From Desulfurococcus mucosus DSM 2162 (GTDB taxonomy: Archaea > Thermoproteota > Thermoprotei_A > Sulfolobales > Desulfurococcaceae): a stretch of DNA of 64,000 nucleotides. Location of the stretch: contig NC_014961.1 in the NCBI RefSeq assembly GCF_000186365.1, positions 186,001 through 250,000 on the forward strand, read 5' to 3'. The notes under the pieces are model-generated. The model saw nothing but the letters and a program-made list of their open reading frames with translations. It ran no database searches and had not been told where the DNA came from. Of the stretch, positions 26,683 through 35,817 are shown in pieces. The first letter of the stretch is position 1; each line of letters starts with the position of its first letter. Made by a program: the position numbers and the translations under genes.

Positions 26683-27532
26683 TCCTTGCACTGCCAGCGA
26701 GTGCCGCTAGCTCGAAAACCAGTTTACCAGCCATGATACTTGTCACATCGTTGACGTCTACAAGCGGGTTAACCTCAACTATGTCGAAGCCGATGACACG
26801 GCTCGACGCCTCTACGATTCTTTTAAGCAACTCCAGTAAGTGTAGTGGGGTAAGCCCGAAGGGCTCCGGGTTACCTACGCCGGGTGCGTAGGAGGGCTCG
26901 AGTACATCCATGTCTATACTGATGTATGTTTTACCCAGGTCGCCTAGTGCCAGGGGTCCCTTTAACGCTTCCAGGATAGAGTACACGGTGACGTCTCTAG
27001 TCTTCTTCAAGAACTCTAACTCGTCACCACTGTATGCTCGGGAGCCAATGTGTATTACTCTGACCCCGTCCTCTACAAGCCTCCTCAGGAAGGAGGCATG
27101 GTTAACCCTGGATCCAAGGTACTCGCCCCTCATATCTAGATGGGCGTCGAACACTACTAGCGTGTCAACGGAGCTCTTCAACGCCTTTACTATTGGATAG
27201 GTTATAAGGTGCTCGCCTCCGAGGAATCCCAGGAGCATGCCGGGATACTCGTCTACAACGCCTTTCACCACGTCACCTATGATTCTTAAAGAGCCCTCTA
27301 CGTCGCCGGGCGGTAGCACGATGTTTCCTAGGTCTATAAGGCCCTCGTTCTCCATGAGCCTCCCGGTGGCCAGGCTGTAGAACTCGATGTTGCATGCAGC
27401 GTTTCTCACGGAGTCAGGTGCAAACCTTGAGCCCGGCTTATAGGTGGATGTATAGTCCATTGGCACGCCGACCAATACGCCGACGCTGACACCTGGCTCC
27501 ATGCAGGCGAACCTAGTGGATGGCTGGAGCAT
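26675..27532 (-). CDS. speB: agmatinase/arginase-family ureohydrolase
   Basis: 285 residues from ATG 27532, preceded by GGAGG; TTG 27547 would add five. Manganese-site motifs are GGEHLIT, DAHLDMR and SIDMDVLEPSYAPG, so the binuclear centre appears complete (the first motif has E instead of the usual D). Agmatinase, which makes putrescine from agmatine, is the common role in archaea; arginase-like or other guanidino substrates cannot be excluded. Divergent from glycyl-tRNA synthetase with a TTAAATAA box between them. Confidence 0.85.
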   Translation of the reverse strand: MLQPSTRFACMEPGVSVGVLVGVPMDYTSTYKPGSRFAPDSVRNAACNIEFYSLATGRLMENEGLIDLGNIVLPPGDVEGSLRIIGDVVKGVVDEYPGMLLGFLGGEHLITYPIVKALKSSVDTLVVFDAHLDMRGEYLGSRVNHASFLRRLVEDGVRVIHIGSRAYSGDELEFLKKTRDVTVYSILEALKGPLALGDLGKTYISIDMDVLEPSYAPGVGNPEPFGLTPLHLLELLKRIVEASSRVIGFDIVEVNPLVDVNDVTSIMAGKLVFELAALAGSARTR

Positions 27533-27623
27533 TAGCCTCCAGTTCAATGCCGCACCACCCGTAACGAGTTATTTAAGGCGGGCGCTAGATTTTAAAAACC
27601 ATGCCACCACGGGGGGATACGGC

Positions 27624-29372
27624 TTGAGTGGAGGCAACGAGCAAGACGTATACAGCAACATATTGGAGTTAGCGAAGAAACGCGGGATCTTCTGGGGGAG
27701 CTTCGAAATCTACGGGGGGCTCGCTGGCTTCTACGATTTCGGGCCCGTCGGAGTCCTACTTAAGCGGGGCCTTATCGATGCATGGCTGAGGACATTCGTC
27801 TACTCCAACGATCTAGTCGTGGAGGTTGAAACACCCATGATAAACCCCAGGATAGTGTTCAAGGCAAGCGGCCATGAGGAGAGCTTCATGGATCCTGTCG
27901 TGGAGTGCCTTAAGTGTGGAAGGATCTACAGGGCAGACCACTTGATCAAAGAGGCGGCCGGCGTAGAGGTTGAGGGATGGAGCCCTGAGGAAATGCGGAA
28001 GGTAATAGTTGAGCACGGTATAAAGTGCCCTGAGTGCGGCGGCGACCTCGGGAAACCCTTCTACACGCTTCTGCTGTTTAAAACAGAGATAGGGCCATAC
28101 AAGGGTGAAGTAGGCTATCTAAGGCCTGAAAACGCTCAGGGAATGTTCATAAACTTCGCGAACGTGCTCAGGATGATGAGGAATAAGCTCCCCCTCGGAA
28201 TAGCCCAGGTGGGGAGAGTAGCTAGAAACGAGATCTCGCCACGCCAGGGGTTGCTGAGGCTCAGGGAGTTCACGATCATGGAGTTCGAGTTCTTCTTCGA
28301 CCCCGAGGAGGCGTCAAAGGAGTCTGCAGAGTACATCAGGGAGGTTGAGGATAGAAAGGTGAGGGTACTCACCAGTGAGGCCAGGTTGAAGGGCGTTGAG
28401 GAGCCAGCCGAGTACACTGTAAGGGAGCTCGTGGAGAAAGGCATAGTTAAGACGCCGTGGCTGGCCTACTGGATGGGGGTTGGGGAAGCCTTCGTGGAGA
28501 GCCTGGGTGTGCCACGGGAAAAGGTGAGGTTTATCGAGAAGCACCCCCATGAAAGAGCACACTACTCTCTCCAAACCTTCGACCAGGAGGTGTATACTGA
28601 GAAATACGGGTGGATTGAGGTGGCTGGCTACGCTTACAGGACAACCTACGATCTAAGCAGGCACATGCAGTATAGTAAGGCTGACTTAACCTTCTTTAAA
28701 CGGTATGAGAAGCCGGTTGAGAGAACAGTGTCGAAGGCGTACCCGGATCCAGCAAGGATAGGGGTGCTCTACGGGGAGGGAAGGGCAAGGATCATGGAGA
28801 AACTGGCTAGTAGAACCCCCGAGGACCTCTACAGGGAGTTGAGTGGAAAAGGCTACGTTGAGGTTGAGGGGGTGAGGATACCTCCCGACGCATTCATAGT
28901 GAAGCAGGAGGTTGAAAGAGTTCACGGCGAGAAGATAATACCACATGTCGTTGAACCATCATTCGGAGTCGAAAGATTGCTCTACGTCGTCCTGGAACAC
29001 GCGTACACCGTGAGGGATGGCAAGGTCGTGCTGAGGCTGCCGAGACATCTTGCACCATACCATGTAGCAGTGTTCCCGCTGGTCGCTGGTAGAAGACCCG
29101 AGCACGCCAGAATAGTTGAAGTAGCCAGGGACATATACAGGAGGCTCGTGAAGAAAGGCTTCAGAGCCATATATGATGACGATGGAAGCATAGGTAGGAG
29201 GTACGCTAGAGCCGACGAGGTTGGAGTACCGTTCGCTGTGACAGTGGATTACCAAACACTGGAAGACGGGACTGTAACAGTGAGGGATAGGGACACGGCT
29301 CTCCAGGAGAGGGTGAGCGTTGACAGGCTGGAGGAGTATTTTCTTGAAAAGTACGGGCGTCAACCCTTGTGA
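27624..29372 (+). CDS. glyS: glycyl-tRNA synthetase (class II, alpha2 type)
   Basis: 582 residues from TTG 27624, chosen because a GGGGGGAT ribosome-binding stretch lies just upstream and the protein then begins SGGNEQDVYSNILELAKKRG, as usual. A longer frame from 27501 would run through the promoter. A zinc-ribbon insert has CLKCG and CPECG. Catalytic motifs include FDFGP-like FYDFGPVG, motif 2 (GRVARNEISPRQGLLRLREF) and motif 3 (PSFGVERLL), followed by an anticodon-binding domain. Confidence 0.95.
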   Translation: MSGGNEQDVYSNILELAKKRGIFWGSFEIYGGLAGFYDFGPVGVLLKRGLIDAWLRTFVYSNDLVVEVETPMINPRIVFKASGHEESFMDPVVECLKCGRIYRADHLIKEAAGVEVEGWSPEEMRKVIVEHGIKCPECGGDLGKPFYTLLLFKTEIGPYKGEVGYLRPENAQGMFINFANVLRMMRNKLPLGIAQVGRVARNEISPRQGLLRLREFTIMEFEFFFDPEEASKESAEYIREVEDRKVRVLTSEARLKGVEEPAEYTVRELVEKGIVKTPWLAYWMGVGEAFVESLGVPREKVRFIEKHPHERAHYSLQTFDQEVYTEKYGWIEVAGYAYRTTYDLSRHMQYSKADLTFFKRYEKPVERTVSKAYPDPARIGVLYGEGRARIMEKLASRTPEDLYRELSGKGYVEVEGVRIPPDAFIVKQEVERVHGEKIIPHVVEPSFGVERLLYVVLEHAYTVRDGKVVLRLPRHLAPYHVAVFPLVAGRRPEHARIVEVARDIYRRLVKKGFRAIYDDDGSIGRRYARADEVGVPFAVTVDYQTLEDGTVTVRDRDTALQERVSVDRLEEYFLEKYGRQPL

Positions 29373-29447
29373 ACAATTCTAACGGTGCATGGCTCAGCGT
29401 TTTAAATAGGTGGGGGACGCTATTACTATAAATCGTGGTGTAGCCGC

Positions 29448-29840
29448 ATGAGTCAGCCCCAGAGTGAGGGAGGTAAGGAGACGCCTGAGCAACAAAAGGT
29501 CGATGTATCGAAACTCGCCTCAATAATCCCGCCTGCATCAGAGCTGAGGAAGAAGGAGAAGAAGCTATCTGAGAAAAGGATAAGGATAAGGTTTGACCAA
29601 TCACTCAACGAACCGGTGGCCCGGATACCCTCAGCACTCGCATCCATGCTGGATATAAAGAGCGATGACACGGTTGAAATAGTTGTAGCCGGCAGGAAGA
29701 AATTCCTCTTCAAGGCAGTTGTCTTCGAGTCAACTGATGAGAACACGGTCTACATATACCCTAAGGAAGTTGAGAAAAACGGTGTAGCCGATAACAGTAT
29801 CGCAACCCTGAGGAAGAGCCAGGCTAAAAGTGGTCGTTGA
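29448..29840 (+). CDS. unknown protein with a possible AbrB-like hairpin
   Basis: 130 residues. The first 45 are charged and probably flexible; the middle (residues 55-95: EPVARIPSALASMLDIKSDDTVEIVVAGRKKF as a shortened guide) resembles a swapped-hairpin AbrB domain. The rest is basic. I do not recognise the family. A TTTTAAATAG box lies about 50 bp upstream. The stop overlaps the next gene's ATG (TGATG), so the two are probably one operon. Confidence 0.6.
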   Translation: MSQPQSEGGKETPEQQKVDVSKLASIIPPASELRKKEKKLSEKRIRIRFDQSLNEPVARIPSALASMLDIKSDDTVEIVVAGRKKFLFKAVVFESTDENTVYIYPKEVEKNGVADNSIATLRKSQAKSGR

Positions 29841-30214
29841 TGACCCATCTAAACGAGCTGGTCGCATACATGAGGAGCCTCGTCGACGACTATGAGAGGC
29901 TAATAGATCAAGCCAAGATAATCAGGGCCGACCATGATGGTGAGAGAGTAAGGCTTTTCATCGCTCACGCAGACAGGGTACTCGACTCCTCGAGACGTAT
30001 ACTGCCAGAGGCGAAGACGGTAATGGCAAGTGGCAGCAGCGATGTACTCGTGAAACACATATCGGTCTACTACAGGATGATAAAGTACGTGAGCATCAGG
30101 TACATGGTGGACCTCTTGGAGGAAGCCCTACCTTCACTCACAGGGAACCCGGGGACCCTGGCCGAAATGCAGAGGCTGCTCGCCGGATTCAGAGAGCTCA
30201 GGGACACTCTTTGA
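29840..30214 (+). CDS. small helical protein, function unknown
   Basis: 124 residues from ATG 29840 within TGATG of the preceding gene. It is almost fully helical and charged, similar in style to PhoU-like or HEPN-like bundles, but no RxxxxH or other signature is visible. Its partner may be the AbrB-like protein before it. The 3' end overlaps the convergent radical SAM gene by 17 bp. Confidence 0.6.
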   Translation: MTHLNELVAYMRSLVDDYERLIDQAKIIRADHDGERVRLFIAHADRVLDSSRRILPEAKTVMASGSSDVLVKHISVYYRMIKYVSIRYMVDLLEEALPSLTGNPGTLAEMQRLLAGFRELRDTL

Positions 30215-31784
30215 CACGCAGTATCCTTCCCTTCACATACCTGTCTCCTACCCCAGTCACCTCGACGAGGGTTAGGCAACCGTTTAAACCCTTTCTCGGA
30301 GCCGAACCCAGGAATATCACGGGTCCATGCCTAGCAGGGTATCCGTAGAGTTTCCCGGAGTTCTCGACGACGTATGCTTCCAGGGTTGAGCCGAGGAGCA
30401 TCATCTTCTGCCGGGTATTATGCCTCGTAACAGCGGTCTTCAACTCGGCGATGTACTTCTCGACGCCCTTCGACTCCGGAGGCAGCTTCTCGAATGCCGT
30501 GTTAGGGAGAGGCGTGTACTTGTAGAGGGTTATCTTCTCGACGCCGATCCTACCTAACTCGTTTACGACCCTTATGGTATCCTCATACACGGTTTTCGAG
30601 GCTAAGGGGAGGCTGTGCATTAGGTAGACGTATGGCCGGAGGCCGTGTCCCTTAAGGAGCCTCACGGCTTCAAGCACGTGGCGAACTCTCACAGGCTTCC
30701 CGAGAACCCTCTCGTTGAACACGTCGTTGCCTGTTTCAAGACCTATGTGTATGGGTGTGCCGCGGAGATACCTCCCAAGCACTCTTGCAACATCCTCGTT
30801 AACGAGACATGCCTTGATGTTCTCAATCATCACTACCACCTTACCCTGCGACACCGGGCCCAGGGAACTAATGCCTGAGAGTAACCCCTCTATAGCGTTG
30901 ATGTTGGCCGGCGGCTCACATGGATGGGTGAGAACTCCTTCAACGAGGAGATCCCTACCGTAATCGAGGAAGTCGGGTGCGCTTAGGACTATCCTGCGTG
31001 CACCATGCTCAACCAGCTCCTCAACCTCTCTTACAATACTCTCAATACTCCTGGATCTCGCAGGCCCAAACATTGAGGGAACGCTGCAGAACCCGCATCC
31101 AGGAGGTATACCGGCTGGGCAGGTTAGGCGTTTCACACCGACATCGCTCCTACAGTTACCGCAGAAGACGCAGTTAAGGCCCCCGTGGCCTTTCACCATG
31201 GGTCTCGAGTAATTACTACAGCCCCTTACAACCTCCACGTATATCCTGTAGACCTGTGGATGCACGAGTGTTTCATCCACGCGGGTCCACGGCTTAATAG
31301 ATGAGAGAACATCTCTCGGAGTATGGATATGGCTGCTCGTCAACCTAACGGAGTCGTTGACCCTGAATCCAAGTGCTGGCACAGTGCTTGGGTCACACTT
31401 CTCCTCTACGATGCAGTCAAGGAACCTTGGTAGAGGTATCTCCGCCTCCCCTACGATAACGTAGTCGACACCGTGCTCCATGAGGAGGCTTGCATACTGG
31501 AAGCTGGCTGGTCCCCCCGCGACAACCTTCAACGAGGGATTAACCCTCCTAGCGTACGTGACAAGCCTGTCGAGGGCGCCTAGGTCACTGCTCATAATCG
31601 ATATGAACAAGTAGCTTGCCTCGGCTAGGACGCCTTTATCGCCGACCACCCGCTCATAGGGCAGTAGCATGGCCTCAGTTCTCTCCGAGAGAATGCCGGC
31701 CACGAGCCTGGGGCCTGCTCCAACAACATCATGTGTAGAATACCTTCTACCCGTTGACCTAGCCAGTGCATCTACAACGAGCAT
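30198..31784 (-). CDS. B12-binding-domain radical SAM protein with CX7CX2C cluster
   Basis: 528 residues from ATG 31784. The N-terminal 150 residues look like a cobalamin-binding Rossmann domain (VAGGPASF, VIVGEAE). The radical SAM motif is unusual: CPAGIPPGCGFC, a CX7CX2C spacing rather than CX3CX2C. Just before it are more cysteines (CSNY, then NCVFCGNC), so a second cluster is likely. The C-terminal 60 residues (VEVTGVGDRYVKGRILR) resemble a TRAM RNA-binding domain. This suggests RNA modification, but the substrate is unknown. Confidence 0.8.
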   Translation of the reverse strand: MLVVDALARSTGRRYSTHDVVGAGPRLVAGILSERTEAMLLPYERVVGDKGVLAEASYLFISIMSSDLGALDRLVTYARRVNPSLKVVAGGPASFQYASLLMEHGVDYVIVGEAEIPLPRFLDCIVEEKCDPSTVPALGFRVNDSVRLTSSHIHTPRDVLSSIKPWTRVDETLVHPQVYRIYVEVVRGCSNYSRPMVKGHGGLNCVFCGNCRSDVGVKRLTCPAGIPPGCGFCSVPSMFGPARSRSIESIVREVEELVEHGARRIVLSAPDFLDYGRDLLVEGVLTHPCEPPANINAIEGLLSGISSLGPVSQGKVVVMIENIKACLVNEDVARVLGRYLRGTPIHIGLETGNDVFNERVLGKPVRVRHVLEAVRLLKGHGLRPYVYLMHSLPLASKTVYEDTIRVVNELGRIGVEKITLYKYTPLPNTAFEKLPPESKGVEKYIAELKTAVTRHNTRQKMMLLGSTLEAYVVENSGKLYGYPARHGPVIFLGSAPRKGLNGCLTLVEVTGVGDRYVKGRILRVKECP

Positions 31785-31859
31785 CACTGCCTACACAGCC
31801 TCCTGGATCCAAGGGTTCAATGCTGCTTGCTGCCCACGGCAACCCTGGTTTAGGTTCAC

Positions 31860-32389
31860 CTAGGGTCTCCACCACTCGAGAAGGTGGTATGCCACCGCCC
31901 CCTCATTATAGATCGCTATAACGAGTTTCTTACGCACTGAGTGCAGTAGCCTACCCATTCGCACAAGCTCAACTGGATCCACGATCTCGTTCACCCTGAA
32001 TACTTGGACGCCGAAGGGCGCGTGATCTATGCCCGGCCCATGCCTGTAGACAAGGTAATCGCACCCGAACTTAAGCCCTCTCCTAGGTATAAGCCCCCTT
32101 CTCCTTAGATCCCTGTACACGGCGTAGAGTTCCTCGAATCTCGGGATCTTCCCAAGGGCTATGTCGCGGAGCTCCCCTTGTGCGAGCTGCCTATCCCCTT
32201 GGAGAACGGCCACCCTGTTCATCTCTACCAGGTATAATGCTTCAATGAGTGATAGCTCTAAGGGGGCGTTGACACTTCTATCCCTCGGCTTGGCCACACC
32301 TAGGAAGGAGCCGTAGTAGCCATCCCAATATATTCTCCCAGCGCAAAGGGGATCTGGGACTACGACACGGTTGTGGAGGAGGTATCCAT
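31860..32389 (-). CDS. endA: tRNA-splicing endonuclease EndA, start codon out of frame
   Basis: The catalytic C-terminus has the Tyr, His and Lys triad (FGCDYLVYRHGPGIDHAPFG, then VRKKLVIA). Family-like N-terminal residues (NRVVVPDPL, WDGYYGSFLG, LELSLIEALYL) are encoded in frame from about 32387 down, yet that frame has no ATG, GTG or TTG before its upstream stop near 32446. GTG 32297 would remove about 30 conserved residues. An ATG at 32389-32387 lies exactly where the family start should be but one base out of frame. The span given assumes that ATG plus one missing base, giving about 176 residues. It follows a DUF47 gene by 15 bp. Confidence 0.75.
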
Positions 32390-32404
32390 GGCACCCGGGC
32401 GAGG

Positions 32405-33073
32405 CTACTTCGCCACGGTCTTCACCAGTGCTAGGTAGCGTATTTCCTCACCCAGGTATTTGAGTAGATCGCTGAGCTCCTCCACGTACTCTATCAAGTC
32501 TTTCAGAACCATTAACCCGGTTACGGAGCCAGCGTATGTCTCATACACCTTGAATATCAGTTCCCTGAACACCCGGTCTACATCGTCCTCCAGCTTCAAT
32601 ACTTCATCCACATGGTCTATGGATCTCCTTGGATGGGTTGAAAGCTTTGCAAGCGCGTCACGTATAAGGTCTACCTGCTGCCTGATCCTCTGGAGCATTG
32701 AGTCGAGCGTGCTCTTCAAGTCCCCCCTTATCCCTATGTTGTTCTTGGAGGCTATGACCAGCCTGTAGGCGACGCTGTCAGCGTGCTGGATGAATCTATC
32801 AATCGTCCTAACCATCTCTATGTAGCTGCTCGAATACATCATTACCTCACTGTTCTTGACTAAGTACTCCATTAACATGATCTTCGTCTCCTCGCCGCGC
32901 TGCTTGATGAGCCTCATCTTCTCATAGGTCTTCTCGATGTCGGTGCCGGTGGAATACTGGTTCATCAGTGCGGTGAGCAGGGATACCTCATCGCTCAATA
33001 TCGACATCATGTTGTTCAAGTACTCTATCGCTGTTAACTCGGCCAGCGAGCCTGGTTCAGGCGTCTCACTCAT
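32405..33073 (-). CDS. DUF47/PhoU-related helical protein
   Basis: 222 residues, fully helical, with the paired arrangement of DUF47 (PhoU-related) proteins: TIDRFIQHADSVAYRLV in the middle and LKDLIEYVEELSDLLKYLGEEI at the end. Such proteins accompany phosphate transporters of the Pit type, but none lies next door. It probably shares a transcript with endA, which begins 15 bp later. Confidence 0.75.
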   Translation of the reverse strand: MSETPEPGSLAELTAIEYLNNMMSILSDEVSLLTALMNQYSTGTDIEKTYEKMRLIKQRGEETKIMLMEYLVKNSEVMMYSSSYIEMVRTIDRFIQHADSVAYRLVIASKNNIGIRGDLKSTLDSMLQRIRQQVDLIRDALAKLSTHPRRSIDHVDEVLKLEDDVDRVFRELIFKVYETYAGSVTGLMVLKDLIEYVEELSDLLKYLGEEIRYLALVKTVAK

Positions 33074-33255
33074 GCCTCATCCCTTCACCCAGTCATGATC
33101 CAGTATAATCTTGTCGAAGGGTATTTAACTAACTCTCCCTGGGTTCGATGGAGACCTCATTGATCGATCTCTGTGAACCTTAAAAACGTCCTTTAACATA
33201 GTTTCACTACAGCCTGCAAAGCATGTAGCACGGTATCCGGGAGAGGTGCGCCCTG

Positions 33256-33693
33256 TTGAGCTACTCCAGTGGAGGCCAGTGGAGGGATAGGCATCAACGT
33301 GACGACAGGCGGCCCAGGTACGACAGGGGTTGGCATCACGGTAGAACCGGTCAAGGCAACCTGCAACACCTGGAGGAGAAGAGGCTGGAGCCCCAACCTA
33401 TAGGTGAGCGATGCAACCCGTTATGCCCGTTCTTTACTTGCAGCAGGAACGCGTTAATGGTGACCTCTAAGCCTGTGAGAGGTAAGATGATCCGGGTTGC
33501 GCAGTGCAGGCTGACAGGGGGAGACTGTATAAGCGGTGAATGCCAGTATGCCTCATGCAAGTTGAACGCGTTGCTGCCCGATGGAAGATGCGCTAAAGCA
33601 CTCGAGAAGAAGGCTAAGCATACGAGTGATGAGGAGATGTTCAAGCAGATCAAGCAGATGGAGGACTACGACTTGTACGATTTGATCAAGTAG
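33256..33693 (+). CDS. cysteine-rich protein with an Arg/His-rich N-terminus, unknown
   Basis: 145 residues from TTG 33256, with GGGAGAGGTG just upstream as ribosome-binding site. Residues 8-40 are rich in Arg, His and Asp and likely disordered or RNA-binding. The core has CNPLCPFFTC, then QCRLTGGDC and CQYASCKL, eight or more Cys that could hold zinc or an iron-sulfur cluster. I know of no named family. It ends in an 8 bp overlap with ubiX. Confidence 0.7.
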   Translation: MSYSSGGQWRDRHQRDDRRPRYDRGWHHGRTGQGNLQHLEEKRLEPQPIGERCNPLCPFFTCSRNALMVTSKPVRGKMIRVAQCRLTGGDCISGECQYASCKLNALLPDGRCAKALEKKAKHTSDEEMFKQIKQMEDYDLYDLIK

Positions 33694-34270
33694 CCCACCT
33701 CTTATACAGGTTGTGCTCTACGCCGAGCACGTCAAGCACCTTGCCTACAATGAAGTCCACTAGGTCTTCAACGCTCCCAGGCCTAATGTAGAAGCCGGGT
33801 GACGCTGGGACCACGATGGCGCCGCTCAACGCCAGCCTGTAAAGGTTAAACAAGTCGATGGCGGAGAGAGGTGTCTCCCTGAACACCACTATAAGCCTGT
33901 TTCTCAAGCGGAGGATGGAGTCAGCTACCCTGGTTACAAGGTTATCCTGGATCCCGTTGGCTATCTTGGCAACAGTGTTCATGGATGCTGGAACTATAAC
34001 CATGTCCGTTGAAACCAGGTTACTGCTGCTAGCAAGCCTGGATGTTAAATCATCATCCCTGTACACCGCGTCAACACCCGTGGCCTTACTGAGGAACCCA
34101 GGGAGATCCAGGTTCTCCTCGTGTAAAGCAACCTTCACAGCGTTGGAAGTGTAGATGACATGTATCTCCCGGTATTTACTCTTGAGGAGGCTGCTCCTCT
34201 CCAGAAGCCTTAAAGCATATATGATGCCGCTTGCACCAGTCATAGCAATGATCAGGGAAGGGTTACCCAT
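33686..34270 (-). CDS. ubiX: flavin prenyltransferase UbiX
   Basis: 194 residues from ATG 34270. The flavin-binding start IIAMTGASGIIYALRLLE, the middle VIVPASMNTVAKIANGI and late VFRETPLSAI are the UbiX pattern. The enzyme makes the prenylated flavin cofactor for UbiD-type decarboxylases. No ubiD gene is in the window, so its partner must lie elsewhere. Confidence 0.93.
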   Translation of the reverse strand: MGNPSLIIAMTGASGIIYALRLLERSSLLKSKYREIHVIYTSNAVKVALHEENLDLPGFLSKATGVDAVYRDDDLTSRLASSSNLVSTDMVIVPASMNTVAKIANGIQDNLVTRVADSILRLRNRLIVVFRETPLSAIDLFNLYRLALSGAIVVPASPGFYIRPGSVEDLVDFIVGKVLDVLGVEHNLYKRWAT

Positions 34271-34366
34271 ATTGATCAATCCTGCGCGGGGTCATCACGT
34301 GGTCAGACCTTTCGAGCCCTATCATCGGGTATAGTTTAATAGTCTCGCAGGGTATTAAAGCAGGGG

Positions 34367-34681
34367 GTGAGCGTGGCAGTGTACTTTATCAGGGGGATAC
34401 CTGTAAGAGTATTAAACGCCATGGTTAACGAGCTGAGGAGGAATGGGCTGTGGGCTGAGAGACACTCCTATAGTATAAGGATAATGTACAACGGTGTTTT
34501 CATCGCATCGCTACACTTGTACCCGGGTTTCAATGAAGCCGTCCTCAGACTGATAAGCGGGGACCCCGACGCGGTTTCAACAGCTAGGAATACAGTGGTA
34601 GGAGTGTTAAAGAAGTATTTACCGGAATACGTTGTCAAGGAGGTGGAGCTAGGGAGGGCTGGAGGCACGTATAATCATTGA
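34367..34681 (+). CDS. small protein of unknown function
   Basis: 104 residues from GTG 34367; GTG 34373 or 34379 would suit the GGGGGTGAG ribosome-binding site as well. An alpha/beta protein without visible motifs. The last 33 bp overlap the end of the convergent sua5 gene, the longest such overlap here, so one of the two ends may be shorter in practice. Confidence 0.55.
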   Translation: MSVAVYFIRGIPVRVLNAMVNELRRNGLWAERHSYSIRIMYNGVFIASLHLYPGFNEAVLRLISGDPDAVSTARNTVVGVLKKYLPEYVVKEVELGRAGGTYNH

Positions 34682-35722
34682 GGAGGCCTTCCTAAGCCTG
34701 TTCATCACGGCTAGCCCGATCCCGGTTTCCGGGAAGCTCTCCGAGAACACCACTCTGCAACCGGCTTCATCAACCAGCCTCAACACCTTGAAGAGGTTTC
34801 TCGCAACCTCGTAAAGGTTCACCCTGGAGCCCAGGGTGAACACGGCTTTCACATTGCTCAGCGACCTGTAGTAGTGCATGGTCTCAGACGATGAGATAAC
34901 GCATAGCTCGCCAACACCTCCCAGGGATCTCGCGGCCTCTATCACCCTGCCAGCTATATACTCGTAGCTGCCTTCAGCCTCCACGAGTATCAACTTGGCC
35001 TCAGGTGAGTAGTGCCTGTACTTCATCCCTGGTGCGAGAGCTATCTCGGAGTACGCTAACCCCCTGGCGAACTCGGGGATAACTATCTTCTTGCCCAGCG
35101 CCTTCTCCACTTCTTCAACGGGGTACGCGCCAGGCCTCAGGAGAACCGGTGGGTCTTCAAGTATGTTCACCACTGTTGACTCAACGCCGAAGAACGTCTC
35201 CCCGGCGTCGATTATCGCGTCAACCCTACCCATGAGATCCCTTATGACATGCTCACCCGTCGTCGGGCTCGGCCTACCCGAAATGTTAGCACTTGGAGCA
35301 GCCACAGGGCGGCCGGTGGCATCTATCAATTTAAGGGCAACCGGGTGCCCTGGCATCCTGACGGCAACAGTGTCCAGTCCCCCGGTGACCACTCTAGGTA
35401 TCGAGGGGTGTCTAGGTAGGATGAGTGTGAGGGGACCCGGCCAGAACTTTTCAATCAACCGGTAAGCGTCGTCAGGGATGCCTGTTGCAACCTCGTTAAG
35501 CATGTCCAGGGAGGACACATGTATTATCAACGGGTTGTCCGGGGGCCGCATCTTCGCCTTGAACACCTTGAGGACGGCGTCCTCATAATAGGCAACAGCG
35601 CCGAGACCGTAAACGGTCTCCGTGGGGAAGGCTACTAAACCCCTGTTCAAGAGTATCTCTGCAGCCTTATCTATGACCTCCTTATCCGGGTTAACCGCAT
35701 CGGTTCTCAAAACTATCGTCAC
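34649..35722 (-). CDS. sua5: threonylcarbamoyl-AMP synthase Sua5
   Basis: 357 residues from GTG 35722, with GGTGAT about 5 bp before it (GTG 35731 is possible). The YrdC domain shows FPTETVYGLGA, KMRPPDNPLIIH, GPLTLILP, PSANISGRPSPT and ESTVVNIL; a C-terminal Sua5 domain follows a linker (APGMKYRHYSPEA). The enzyme makes threonylcarbamoyl-AMP, the first step towards t6A at tRNA position 37. Confidence 0.93.
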   Translation of the reverse strand: MTIVLRTDAVNPDKEVIDKAAEILLNRGLVAFPTETVYGLGAVAYYEDAVLKVFKAKMRPPDNPLIIHVSSLDMLNEVATGIPDDAYRLIEKFWPGPLTLILPRHPSIPRVVTGGLDTVAVRMPGHPVALKLIDATGRPVAAPSANISGRPSPTTGEHVIRDLMGRVDAIIDAGETFFGVESTVVNILEDPPVLLRPGAYPVEEVEKALGKKIVIPEFARGLAYSEIALAPGMKYRHYSPEAKLILVEAEGSYEYIAGRVIEAARSLGGVGELCVISSSETMHYYRSLSNVKAVFTLGSRVNLYEVARNLFKVLRLVDEAGCRVVFSESFPETGIGLAVMNRLRKASSMIIRASSPP

Positions 35723-35817
35723 ATGGATCACCTAGCCGGGCTCTCCGTCAGCCCATAATCGTTATAACCCTGTTTTAACTTAGGGAGTAAATAGTTAACT
35801 CGTGGGCCGGTGGTTTA

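Noticed and set aside
27501-27623. Long N-terminal extension of glycyl-tRNA synthetase
   Set aside because: It covers the TATA box and overlaps the divergent gene start; the TTG at 27624 has a good ribosome-binding site and family-like beginning.
31860-32297. EndA starting at GTG 32297 as the full gene
   Set aside because: The codons before it continue the conserved family sequence, so this start would remove an essential part of the N-terminal domain.
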